NCBI GenBank assembly: GCA_010692645.1
Contig: JAAHGS010000024.1
Location: 1 to 64,000, forward strand
Direction of reading: 5' to 3'
Length of the DNA: 64,000 nucleotides
Source of the DNA: Symploca sp. SIO2E9
GTDB taxonomy: Bacteria; Cyanobacteriota; Cyanobacteriia; Cyanobacteriales; Coleofasciculaceae
Under the pieces are notes generated by a model, which worked only from the letters and a program-made list of their open reading frames with translations, searched no databases and was not told the origin of the DNA. Numbering within the stretch: the stretch's first letter is position 1; each line of letters opens with the position of its first letter. Shown one piece after another: positions 1 to 7,957 of this stretch. The position numbers were made by a program, and so were the translations under genes.

Positions 1-1
1 T

Positions 2-46
2 ACTGAAACCGTTAAGAAGTATATAGAAAGCCAAAAAAACAAGTAA
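2..46 (+). CDS. 3' end of a gene, probably an IS200-family TnpA transposase (partial)
   Basis: Frame 2 of the window is open from the first base to a TAA at 44-46 and encodes the tail TETVKKYIESQKNK. IS200/IS605 TnpA (Y1 HUH transposases) commonly end in a helix of this kind (…TVKKYIE.Q…), so this is probably the last 14 residues of such a transposase whose body lies before the window. A palindrome (CGGGATAAATCCCG, about 50-63) follows directly, as expected for an IS200-type end. Only 14 residues are visible, so the identification is tentative. Confidence 0.4.
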   Translation, partial: TETVKKYIESQKNK

Positions 47-227
47 CGACGGGATAAATCCCGCCTCCCTCCACTGCCAGCTATTAAAATAGGCTGGCTA
101 ACTCTCGCTCGAAGTATTTTATTGTTTATACTCTCACGTTTATTTATATCCGACTACTTAGTTTATCAATATTGCTCCCACAAAAAGCCGTCAAGCGAAG
201 GACGGGGCTTGAATCCCATATTTTTGG
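47..227. other. Non-coding flank, possible right end of the IS200-like element
   Basis: No gene is seen here. The stretch starts with a palindrome around 50-63 and holds a GC-rich segment near 187-210 (GCCGTC…GACGGGGC) of the type found at cyanobacterial IS200/IS605 ends. It also separates the convergent pentapeptide gene. Element borders cannot be fixed because this family makes no target duplication. Confidence 0.3.
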
Positions 228-1793
228 TCACAAATTACATACGGAGTAATCCAAGGCTTTGAGAAAATCGAAGATCTCATCTGTAGGTGGCAAGACTGGT
301 TTTGTAGTTGATATCGAAGTTTGTTTGTCAATCTTGAACAATAAAGATTCCTTCATCCAATGTTTGCCAAAAGCTGGGTGGTGATAAACACTCAAGCTTT
401 GGTTTTTGGAATTGGTAATCACAGTATGAGTGGGAGCGTTAAAGAAGTCATCTTGAGAACTCAGATCGAGTGCCGCCTTCAAGGACTCAATACCATCGAT
501 CTGGCTAATGGCTTGATTGATCTGGGCAATTATTTTCCCAGTTTGCCTATTTCCCCGACTTACCAAGTTCTCCAGCTCTTTTGATTGAAGTATCTTTAAA
601 AAAGCGGTAATTTGACTATGAGTCGCTAATTTGTCTTGGAAAGGAACAATTGCTAGGTAAGCTAGAAACAACAATTGAGCGTTGCTACTTGTAAAGGTCA
701 AAGTTGTTCTGCGAACACCAACATCAATACTGGGGGGTTTACTCAGTTCTGGATAAACATGAGCAATTTGGGCATAGGTTGAAGCTAAAGTAAAATTGGC
801 GTTGGTATCTAAAGGTGCATCAACGATGATCTTGACTGTAGGTAAAGTTTCATTGAAAAACTTTTTTGAATCTTCCCCCGAAAGGCTAAGTATCTCGCTA
901 TGATCCCCATCCGGACTTAGGTCAAGCCACTCACAGGTTATCCCTTCTGCTTTCAAACCACATCGGGAAACAGCATAGAGTTTTGCCCCAGTAAGAGTAG
1001 CACCGCTTAAGTCTGCTCCGATCCAATTAGCTTTAATCAACCTAGCTTGGCTAAGATCAGCGTGAACCAAGCTAGCATTGAGTAAGTGGGCATTGCTCAA
1101 GTTAGCTCCCATGAGATTAGCTCCACTTAATTTGGCACCACTTAAATCTGCCCAGCTAAGATTTGCCCCACTCAAGTCAGCCCAGCGTAAATTGCTTGTA
1201 CTGAGGTTGGCACAACTGAGATTGGCACAACTAAGATTGACTTTTCTTAATTCAGAATTTGCCAGATTGCTTGCCCTCAGGTCACTTCGACTCAGATCAG
1301 CTCCGTTCAAAGAGGCATTCTCCAAAATTGCTGAACTCAAAAAGGCACCCCGGAGTTTAGCTTCGCATAAGTGAACTCCACTGAGCAGGGCTTGCCTGAG
1401 GAGAGCCCCTCGCAAATCTATGCTACTCAAGTTGGCTTCTCTGAGATTAGCACCTGTTAGGTCTGCGTAAACTAATCCAGCACGAATTGCTGAGACCTGA
1501 GTTAGCGTAGCTTCTCTCAAGTCTGCTTGAACCAAATTAGCGCAGTTTAGTTGAGCATGTGTTAAGTTAGCTTGATAGAGATTAGCACCACTGATTTGGG
1601 TGTAATTGAGCTTAGCTCGGCTCAGATTGGCACCGCTTAGGTTAGCGCCCTTGATGTTAGCTTCACTTAAGTCAGCATCACTAAAGTCAGCGCCGCTCAG
1701 ATAAGCGTCACTTAGGTTTACTCCGGTGAGGTTAGCTGCAGAAAAATCTCTAACTCCTGCTGCATATTGTCTGATAACTTCGGTGACCTTCAT
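228..1793 (-). CDS. Pentapeptide-repeat protein with a C-terminal non-repeat domain
   Basis: About the first 270 residues are nearly continuous A(D/N)LXX pentapeptides (ANLSG, ADLSG and similar), predicted to fold as a right-handed quadrilateral beta-helix. The last 240 residues are not repetitive and have no cysteine cluster or membrane segment; this tail is not a domain I recognise. The ATG at 1793 is preferred over the one at 1805 because MKVTEVIRQYAAG matches the usual start (MxVxEVLxxYAAGxRxF) of cyanobacterial members. These proteins are probably cytoplasmic and their role is unknown. It runs convergent to the transposase remnant and divergent from tyrA. Confidence 0.9.
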   Translation of the reverse strand: MKVTEVIRQYAAGVRDFSAANLTGVNLSDAYLSGADFSDADLSEANIKGANLSGANLSRAKLNYTQISGANLYQANLTHAQLNCANLVQADLREATLTQVSAIRAGLVYADLTGANLREANLSSIDLRGALLRQALLSGVHLCEAKLRGAFLSSAILENASLNGADLSRSDLRASNLANSELRKVNLSCANLSCANLSTSNLRWADLSGANLSWADLSGAKLSGANLMGANLSNAHLLNASLVHADLSQARLIKANWIGADLSGATLTGAKLYAVSRCGLKAEGITCEWLDLSPDGDHSEILSLSGEDSKKFFNETLPTVKIIVDAPLDTNANFTLASTYAQIAHVYPELSKPPSIDVGVRRTTLTFTSSNAQLLFLAYLAIVPFQDKLATHSQITAFLKILQSKELENLVSRGNRQTGKIIAQINQAISQIDGIESLKAALDLSSQDDFFNAPTHTVITNSKNQSLSVYHHPAFGKHWMKESLLFKIDKQTSISTTKPVLPPTDEIFDFLKALDYSVCNL

Positions 1794-2051
1794 TGATGCT
1801 ACCATGTACTGATTTTGAATAGATGAGTTTTAGGGCAAGCACTACCTGTTAGCATTCTGTTAGCATTCAAGTTCTGATCTCAGTTGCTAGGATGGCATTC
1901 GCTGCTGTCAGAAAAAAGTTAGCTACCAGCCGTAGCTGCCAAATTTCCAGATTTGCTACCAGGTCTTAGCTAAAAATTGAAAGGTTAAGGGATCAATTGT
2001 AGCTGACCAGAAATTCATCTTTCCCTCAACTCATTTATAATTCACTGGCAA

Positions 2052-2909
2052 ATGAACATTGGAATAGTAGGACTGGGGCTAATTGGCGGCTCTCTGGGAT
2101 TGGATTTGAGAGGCTGTGGGCACCGAGTTTTAGGAGTTTCTCGCCAACAACTAACTTGTGATCGGGCTATTGAGTTCGGCATGGTTGATGATGCTAGTAT
2201 CGACCTCAAACTCCTAGCCAAAGTAGATGTCGTCTTTGTTTGTACGCCAATTGCGGCAATTATGCCAACTGTGCAATATTTAATTCCCTATCTTGGCTCT
2301 CAAGCAGTAATTACTGATGTGGCTTCAACTAAAAAGGCTGTGGTGGAGTCAGTTACACCTATGTGGTCTCATTTTGTAGGAGGACACCCCATGGCAGGAA
2401 CCGAACAAAGTGGTATAGATGCAGCTTTTTCTAACCTCTTTGCTAATAAGCCCTATATCTTGACTCCAATTGAGACAACACCACCAGATGCTGTCAAGAT
2501 AGTCCAGAAGCTGGTGCAATCGCTGACAACTAAAGTCTATATTTGTAGTCCTGAAGATCATGATCGAGCAGCGGCTTGGGTTTCTCACCTGCCAGTAATG
2601 GTTAGTAATAGTCTGATTGATGCCTGTGGGAGGGAAACTAATTCCGTGGTTTTGCATTTAGCTCAAGTAATTGCAAGTTCTGGTTTTCGTGATACAAGTA
2701 GGGTTGGTGGCGGTAACCCTGAGTTAGGGATGATGATGGCTCGTTATAACAAGCACTCTTTGTTGCGATCGCTAGGAGCATATCGTCAAAGTCTAGACCA
2801 AATCATTGAGCTAGTTGAACAAGAAGATTGGCAAGCTTTAGAAGCAAGACTCCAGCAGGCTAAGTTGGAGCGTACTGAATTCGTTGATCCCAATAAGAAA
2901 TATATTTAA
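2052..2909 (+). CDS. tyrA: Prephenate/arogenate dehydrogenase
   Basis: This 285-aa cytoplasmic enzyme makes tyrosine by NAD(P)-dependent oxidative decarboxylation; in cyanobacteria the usual substrate is L-arogenate with NADP. The N-terminal Rossmann fold shows GLGLIGG at residues 7-13, followed by VFVCTPI near 61-67. The TyrA signature [10 protein letters not shown] is at 112-121, and the C-terminal half is the helical dimerisation domain ([10 protein letters not shown]). There is no fused ACT or chorismate mutase domain, as is normal for cyanobacteria. The end lies 34 bases before the preferred ATG of the downstream protease gene, so the two could be co-transcribed. Confidence 0.9.
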   Translation: MNIGIVGLGLIGGSLGLDLRGCGHRVLGVSRQQLTCDRAIEFGMVDDASIDLKLLAKVDVVFVCTPIAAIMPTVQYLIPYLGSQAVITDVASTKKAVVESVTPMWSHFVGGHPMAGTEQSGIDAAFSNLFANKPYILTPIETTPPDAVKIVQKLVQSLTTKVYICSPEDHDRAAAWVSHLPVMVSNSLIDACGRETNSVVLHLAQVIASSGFRDTSRVGGGNPELGMMMARYNKHSLLRSLGAYRQSLDQIIELVEQEDWQALEARLQQAKLERTEFVDPNKKYI

Positions 2910-2943
2910 CACCCTTCAGTTGCTAGTGAGCACAATCAAACAC

Positions 2944-4176
2944 ATGGTATTAGAAACTCAAAATCCTAAATCTGATCAAGCCGCTTGCTCCCCTTTCAAA
3001 AAAACTCTCGCCTATTTATCGCTGGTATTGTTGGGAGCTGCTATAACTTCCGCTTGCAGTAATCTACCATCGGGCGATCAATCCCAGACTAATGCATCTC
3101 CTCTGCAAAGTGACTCTAATGGTCAAACAGATATTGTTCGGGCTGCTAAGCCCTTGTTAACTGACGACCCCAACTTTGTGACTAAAGTTGTAGAAACAGT
3201 AGGACCAGCAGTAGTGCGGATTAACGCTTCTCGAACCATAACTACTCAGATCCCCGATACTTTTGATAACCCAATATTTCGAGATTTCTTCGGTTTCCGA
3301 AATCAACCGAGAGAGCGAGTGGAAAGGGGTACAGGCTCAGGGTTCATTATTAGTAATGAAGGACGAATTCTTAGCAATGCCCACGTAGTTGATGGTGCCG
3401 ATACGGTTGAGGTAATTCTCAAGGATGGTCGTTCCTTTGAGGGTAAAGTCTTAGGAAGCGATCCTCTTACAGATGTCGCCGTTATCAAAATTGAAGCTGA
3501 AAATCTGCCCACTGTTAGCCTCGGTGACTCAGATCAACTTAGATCAGGAGAATGGGCGATTGCCATCGGTAATCCCCTTGGTTTAGATAATACCGTCACC
3601 ACTGGTATCATTAGTGCTACTGGTCGTTCTAGCTCTCAAGTAGGTGTCCCAGATAAGCGAGTCGAATTTATTCAAACTGATGCCGCTATCAACCCCGGTA
3701 ACTCTGGAGGACCACTTCTTAATGCTTCCGGTGAAGTGGTTGGCATGAATACGGCAATTATTCAAGGAGCCCAAGGTTTAGGTTTTGCAGTTCCGATTAA
3801 TACTGTGGTAGGGGTAGCGAGGCAGTTAATTACACAGGGTGAGGTAGAACATCCTTACCTAGGTATCCAGATGGTTACCTTAACGCCAGAGTTAAAAGAG
3901 AATATTAACAGCAATCCTAATTTCCGCATCAGAATAGAAGATGAGCAAGGGGTACTTATTGCAAGAGTGATGCCCAACTCTCCAGCAGCAAGGGCTGGAT
4001 TACGAGCTGGTGATATTATCCTCAAAATTGATACTCAACCTGTAAAGGCAGCCAGTGATGTTCAAAAGTCTGTACAAAAAACTAAGGTGGGCAGTACCTT
4101 GAGAATGGAATTACGGCGTAATCAACAAAACATCAATCTGGAGGTGCAACCAGGCGCTTTTCCAACCCCTAAATAG
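2944..4176 (+). CDS. HtrA/Deg-family serine protease with one PDZ domain
   Basis: This is a periplasmic or membrane-associated protein quality-control protease. Counting from ATG 2944, residues 21-37 are a hydrophobic signal ending in a lipobox-like ITSAC (Cys38), so lipid anchoring is possible. The trypsin-like triad is His147 (SNAHVVDG), Asp177 (DPLTDVAV) and Ser254 ([10 protein letters not shown]). A single PDZ domain covers roughly 305-400, as in the cyanobacterial HhoA/HhoB/HtrA group; I cannot tell which paralogue. An open frame extends upstream to a TTG at 2884 that would overlap tyrA, but ATG 2944 gives a normal N-terminus. Confidence 0.92.
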   Translation: MVLETQNPKSDQAACSPFKKTLAYLSLVLLGAAITSACSNLPSGDQSQTNASPLQSDSNGQTDIVRAAKPLLTDDPNFVTKVVETVGPAVVRINASRTITTQIPDTFDNPIFRDFFGFRNQPRERVERGTGSGFIISNEGRILSNAHVVDGADTVEVILKDGRSFEGKVLGSDPLTDVAVIKIEAENLPTVSLGDSDQLRSGEWAIAIGNPLGLDNTVTTGIISATGRSSSQVGVPDKRVEFIQTDAAINPGNSGGPLLNASGEVVGMNTAIIQGAQGLGFAVPINTVVGVARQLITQGEVEHPYLGIQMVTLTPELKENINSNPNFRIRIEDEQGVLIARVMPNSPAARAGLRAGDIILKIDTQPVKAASDVQKSVQKTKVGSTLRMELRRNQQNINLEVQPGAFPTPK

Positions 4177-4194
4177 TGGCGAATTATCAGACTT

Positions 4195-4228
4195 TAAGTA
4201 ATAAGTAATAAGTAATAAGTAATAAGTA
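4195..4228. repeat. Short heptamer array (TAAGTAA units)
   Basis: About five tandem copies of the heptamer TAAGTAA/AATAAGT lie just after the protease gene. The same heptamer occurs in the long array at 27081-27229 and at 43751-43783 and 53836-53870. It matches the known class of cyanobacterial short tandemly repeated repetitive (STRR) heptamers. Confidence 0.85.
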
Positions 4229-4230
4229 CT

Positions 4231-4277
4231 TTGTTCATTGTTGATCAAAAGAAATTTTTTTGATCAACAATGAACAA
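4231..4277. terminator. Perfect 20-bp stem-loop
   Basis: The arms 4231-4250 (TTGTTCATTGTTGATCAAAA) and 4258-4277 are exact reverse complements with a 7-base loop. The hairpin follows the protease gene and could end its transcript, but it has no trailing U-tract on the + strand. A processed structure or a mobile-element relic is equally possible. Confidence 0.5.
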
Positions 4278-4419
4278 CTGACGTTCAGTCAATTGACGGA
4301 TATTGCCGGAGATGGGTTGTTGGACTTGTTGCGCTTAGAAGGCGATCGCGTAAAAGTTTATCCTGGAAAGAGAAAAGCCGGTTTTCGCGGACCCCTGATA
4401 CAGCACCCGGAAAATGACC

Positions 4420-4560
4420 TATAGCAGTTGCCACAGCTGTTAGGACACTTCCTTGTTACCTGTTGTTTTTTGTTCCCTGCTCCCTGTTCCCTGTTAAGAG
4501 TTCCCTGTTCCCTTTAAATCAAAATACGATCTCCTAACCGACATGTCCGTTGCTATACCT
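4420..4560. mobile_element. MITE-like palindromic element
   Basis: The stretch is bounded by imperfect inverted repeats: TATAGCA…TTAGGA at 4420-4445 against TCCTAA…TGCTATA at 4532-4557. Their outer 7 and inner 6 bases match and the middle has diverged. ACCT occurs on both sides (4417-4420 and 4557-4560), a possible 4-bp target duplication. The interior is made of CCCTGTT-type repeats and holds no gene. A 48-codon open frame at 4278-4424 just before it has no recognisable product. Confidence 0.45.
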
Positions 4561-4669
4561 TTAGAGAAAAAAGGCGATCGCACTGAAGCATTGCGCTTTG
4601 CAGATATGTTTGGTACGGGGAGACAGCATATAGTTTTGCTTTCTTAGTTTATGATAATCTGGTCACAAC

Positions 4670-4790
4670 AGTCGGTTCTGGTGGGGAACAGCCATCAGAG
4701 GTAATGGGGAAAGTTCGGTGCAAATCCGGCACTGTCCCGCAGCTGTAATGAGACTGCTTGGTTGTCTCTAAGTCAGAATACCCGCCGACT
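4670..4790 (+). promoter_or_regulatory. Cobalamin (adenosylcobalamin-type) riboswitch
   Basis: Closing stem P1 is AGTCGG (4670-4675) with CCGACT (4785-4790). The conserved core is present in order: GGTTCTGGTGGGGAA, then GGGAAAGTTCGGTGCAAATC near 4708-4727, then the B12-box elements GTCCCGCAGCTGTAATGAG near 4734-4752 and AAGTCAGAATACCCGCC near 4770-4786. Such leaders switch off downstream genes when cobalamin binds. The next gene is a HupE-type metal transporter starting 36 bases later, followed by a CobW GTPase. Both are sensible targets. Confidence 0.95.
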
Positions 4791-4826
4791 AGCAAATTTC
4801 CCTATTCTACATCTGCGAGGTTACGG

Positions 4827-5507
4827 ATGATAGTCAAATTAGCTAGTCAGTACTTATCACATTGTAAATATTCGCCTCAAAAACCACTAAGCAAAGCGAT
4901 CGCCTTTTTGGCAGCAACTAGCCTCTTACTTGTAGCTAACCCAGCTCTAGCTCACCACCCCTTTGGGGGCAAAACTCCCTCCAACTTTTTTGAAGGCTTT
5001 CTCTCCGGTATTGGTCACCCCATAATTGGTATTGACCATTTCGTCTTCGTGGTAGCGATAGGCTTACTCGCAGCAATCAAACCAAAGGCGATTCTAATTC
5101 CAGTAGCCTTTGTCTTAGCAACTCTGGCAGGAACCGGAATTCACCTGATGAGCCTTGATTTGCCAGCTCCTGAGTTATTCATCTCCGCTTCTGTGCTGAT
5201 ATTTGGAATTATATTGGCAATGAAGGATAGTCCCAACTCAATTGCGATCGCAGCCCTAGGAGCGATCGCAGGTTTGTTTCACGGTTACGCTTATGGTGAG
5301 GCAATCGTCGGGGCGGAAATGGCACCACTGGTAGCTTATTTACTAGGGTTTGCCCTAATTCAACTAGCAATTGCTCTGACTGCTTGCCAGGTTGGGAGAT
5401 TTGCGATCAAGAAAGTTACTGATCAACCAGCCTTACTGCTGCGATTTGCTGGCTTTACTATTTGTGGTGCTGGTGCAACTTTCTTATCTTCTGTGATTCT
5501 GGGTTGA
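4827..5507 (+). CDS. hupE: HupE/UreJ-family cobalt or nickel transporter
   Basis: This 226-aa integral membrane protein has about six hydrophobic segments after a cleavable signal (…ANPALAHHPF, cleavage near 42). The family metal motif HPxxGxDH is at residues 64-71, and a second conserved His/Glu group (FHGYAYGEA) is at 151-159. HupE/UreJ proteins import Ni or Co. The cobalamin riboswitch in the leader argues for cobalt here (inference). ATG 4827 is chosen because it follows GAGG at a 6-base spacing and lies after the riboswitch; the longer open frame from 4758 would run through the aptamer. The CobW gene follows after 38 bases, so an operon is likely. Confidence 0.88.
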   Translation: MIVKLASQYLSHCKYSPQKPLSKAIAFLAATSLLLVANPALAHHPFGGKTPSNFFEGFLSGIGHPIIGIDHFVFVVAIGLLAAIKPKAILIPVAFVLATLAGTGIHLMSLDLPAPELFISASVLIFGIILAMKDSPNSIAIAALGAIAGLFHGYAYGEAIVGAEMAPLVAYLLGFALIQLAIALTACQVGRFAIKKVTDQPALLLRFAGFTICGAGATFLSSVILG

Positions 5508-5545
5508 AAGTTCAAACACAATTAAAACCTTAAACAAGCTTTTCA

Positions 5546-6580
5546 ATGCATAAAATACCTGTTACCGTTGTTACCGGCTTTTTAGGTGCTGGCAAAACTA
5601 CCCTGGTGCGCCACTTACTACAAAACAATCATGGACGCCGAATTGCTGTTCTCGTTAATGAATTTGGTGAAGTAGGAATTGATGGTGAGCTGTTGCGTTC
5701 ATGCCAAATTTGCGACGACGAAGAAGAAGCGGCAAATAACATCGTTGAACTAACTAACGGTTGCCTTTGCTGCACTGTCCAAGAAGAATTTTTCCCAACG
5801 ATGCAACAATTGCTCCAGCGTCGAGAGCAAATAGATTGTATGTTGGTGGAAACTTCGGGATTAGCTTTGCCTAAACCTCTAGTACAAGCTTTCCGCTGGC
5901 CAGAAATTCGCAATGGCGCAACTGTTGATGGTGTTGTGTGCGTTGTTGATTGTCAAGCCATCGCTAGTGGTACCTTGGTTGGAGACATTGACGCCCTAGA
6001 GAAGCAACGCCAAGCTGATCCCAATTTGGAACATGAGACTCCCCTTGAGGAACTCTTTGAAGACCAACTAGCTTGTGCTGATTTAGTATTGCTAACTAAG
6101 GTAGATGCTGTAGACGAGGCTACCAGAATTAGGGTAGAAACCTGGCTACAAAAACAGCTAGCTTCCGGAGTGAAGATCATTCCCTGTCGCGATGGACAGA
6201 TTGATCCCGATATCTTGTTAGGCTTTAATGCAGCAGTCGAGGATAATTTAGATAGTCGCCCTAGTCATCATGACCATGAAGCAGAGCATGAACATGATGA
6301 GGGGATTAACTCGGTACAATTTATCCTTAACCAGGCCTTTGAACCGAAAGCTCTTATTAAGAGATTGCAACAGCTAGTGCAACAGCAGGAGATTTATCGG
6401 ATCAAGGGCTTTGTCGATGTCCCCAATAAACCGATGCGCATGGTCCTCCAAGGAGTTGGTAAGCGCTTTGATTCTTTCTATGATCGACCTTGGCAAGCAA
6501 CAGAACCTCGCCAGACGCGCCTAGTGCTGATTGGCCGCCAACTCAATCAGGAGCAAATCGAGGCGGCAATTTGTAATTAA
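5546..6580 (+). CDS. cobW: CobW/COG0523-family GTPase (metallochaperone)
   Basis: This is a cytoplasmic G3E-family GTPase that delivers a metal to a client. The Walker A motif GFLGAGKTT is at residues 11-19, the metal-binding GCLCC (CXCC) at 72-76, a switch-like ETSGLALP near 103-110 and the guanine-specificity motif LTKVD near 187. A histidine-rich loop (SHHDHEAEHEHDEG, about 239-252) suggests metal buffering. The C-terminal CobW_C domain spans about 258-340. Because it follows a riboswitch-controlled hupE, a role in loading cobalt during cobalamin synthesis is the best inference; a zinc role, common in COG0523, cannot be excluded. Confidence 0.9.
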   Translation: MHKIPVTVVTGFLGAGKTTLVRHLLQNNHGRRIAVLVNEFGEVGIDGELLRSCQICDDEEEAANNIVELTNGCLCCTVQEEFFPTMQQLLQRREQIDCMLVETSGLALPKPLVQAFRWPEIRNGATVDGVVCVVDCQAIASGTLVGDIDALEKQRQADPNLEHETPLEELFEDQLACADLVLLTKVDAVDEATRIRVETWLQKQLASGVKIIPCRDGQIDPDILLGFNAAVEDNLDSRPSHHDHEAEHEHDEGINSVQFILNQAFEPKALIKRLQQLVQQQEIYRIKGFVDVPNKPMRMVLQGVGKRFDSFYDRPWQATEPRQTRLVLIGRQLNQEQIEAAICN

Positions 6581-6689
6581 CTGTTGGTTGGTGACATAGT
6601 CCCACACTACCATCTTCGATTATAAGCCTTTGTGCATCTGAATTCAACTTTCGATCATTTGAGAATATAGGAGATAAGAATTTCTCCCT

Positions 6690-6767
6690 ATCTCCCCATC
6701 TCCCCATCTCCCCATCTCCCCATCTCCCCATCTCCCCATCTCCCCATCTCCCCCTCTCCTTATCGCC
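6690..6767. repeat. Tandem pyrimidine repeat (CTCCCCAT units)
   Basis: About eight copies of an 8-9 base unit CTCCCCAT run together here. Related C/T- or G/A-rich tracts lie near 53975-54010 and 58285-58335. No coding role is likely. Confidence 0.85.
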
Positions 6768-6776
6768 TGATAAGCT

Positions 6777-6806
6777 AAAGTTCCTCCTATCGGGGGAACT
6801 TTTTTG
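6777..6806 (+). terminator. Rho-independent-type terminator after cobW
   Basis: The stem AAAGTTCCTCC pairs with GGGGGAACTTT across a short loop (TATC) and runs into TTTTTT. It lies about 200 bases after the cobW stop and is a good end for the riboswitch-hupE-cobW transcript. Confidence 0.75.
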
Positions 6807-7957
6807 TTATTTCCAAGATCAAGTTAACAGAATCTAATCAAGACAGAATTTGTGCCTTGATTTAGTTGATATTGCATCTGCCCAATCACAGATAAAACTC
6901 ACAAAGCTAATTGCACTGAGGGCCCAAGAGCTAAGAAGCATAATTAGCAAGGTTTTCAGAGTTTGTATCCCAACCGATTAAGTAGTCGGACTTAAAGACG
7001 CGGGGACACGGTGACACGGGGACGCGGGGACAAATTGGATGGGGATTTGACCCCAACCAATTTTATGCACCGCAAGTGACGGTGGGGTATTTAACCCAAA
7101 TTAATTTCGATAAATAAAAGCAACTGTGTAAACAATTATGAAATCGCCCGGAATTTCCCTACACCCTACACCCCACACCCCACACCCTGCCTCAACCAGC
7201 AAACTTTATTTTTGTCCAGGTACTTAGTATTTAGAGTATCTATCATTTTGCTTTAGCCTAAGTACTGAGGTGATGGTAGACACCCCTCGCAAGCGATCAA
7301 GCACTACAGCAGCAAATAAGGGTACAATATGCCACGAAACCTCAAGTGCCGCTCATAGACTGTAAACTAGGTGTGGCAAAACTTTCCTTTTATAGAGGCT
7401 GTAAACAAAATCATGGTTAATCAATTTAAAAAACAAGCAAATTCCCCGGATTTATCTGGAGAAACCTCGCATAGTATTTTTCAAGAGATATATTAAATAT
7501 GTCGGTATTATTATTGGGTATTAGTAGTTTACAAACTGACACACTAAGAGTGTTAAATCTATTCAACTATCTCAGAGGATTTGAATAACTTCCTAGATGT
7601 TGGCTTGTCATTTATTTACCGACAAGACAATTAATCTTAGTTGAGAGCAAAGATTTTTTAACCACAGAAGGGAACCCCGTCGATTGTATTTATTTCATAG
7701 ATCAAGGAGATGACAAAGTATTGCTAAGAGTACAAATAATTGAGCTCCTGAACAAGCCCCTCCAATTAGGCAGACCCCACTGTTGTAAAAAAAGTATCAC
7801 CAAGGGAACTCAAAAGAGAGTATAAATTTATATTCTCCTGCAGTTCTGAGGAGCATTCCTAAATTTACTTGCCAGAAGATGCTCACCCTCCAAATTTTAT
7901 TCTGGGGAGAAGTTAATCGGTTGAAGTTACACCAGGTTTTCAATAAAAGTAACAACT
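6807..7957. other. Long intergenic region without a supported gene
   Basis: This stretch of about 1.15 kb holds a dispersed repeat (6994-7115) and a CCCTACACCC-type tract (about 7160-7190). Three open frames of about 30 codons start at 7273, 7411 and 7500. None has a recognisable product; the one at 7273 has a GAGG before its ATG but only 31 codons. The last 130 bases must contain the amidase promoter. Confidence 0.6.
6994..7115 (+). repeat. Dispersed repeat family C, copy 1
   Basis: It starts with AAAGACGCGGGGACACGG-like octamers and continues with GGGGATTTGACCCCAA, ATTTTATGCACC and TTAATTTCGATAAAT. Copies with the same order of blocks are at 13137-13266 (nearly complete), 18447-18531 (shortened) and 29188-29287 (inverted). 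Confidence 0.8.

Noticed and set aside
1078-1374. Plus-strand open frame of 98 codons opposite the pentapeptide gene
   Set aside because: Its Leu/Ala-rich pattern is the antisense reading of the pentapeptide repeats.
4260-4424. 54-codon open frame (…LTDIAGDGLLDLLRLEGDRV…)
   Set aside because: Starts with TTG inside the hairpin, has no recognised product and ends at the border of a repeat element; perhaps a gene remnant but unsupported.
7273-7590. Three ORFs of about 30 codons upstream of the amidase
   Set aside because: Too short and without homology signals; random open frames are expected at this length.
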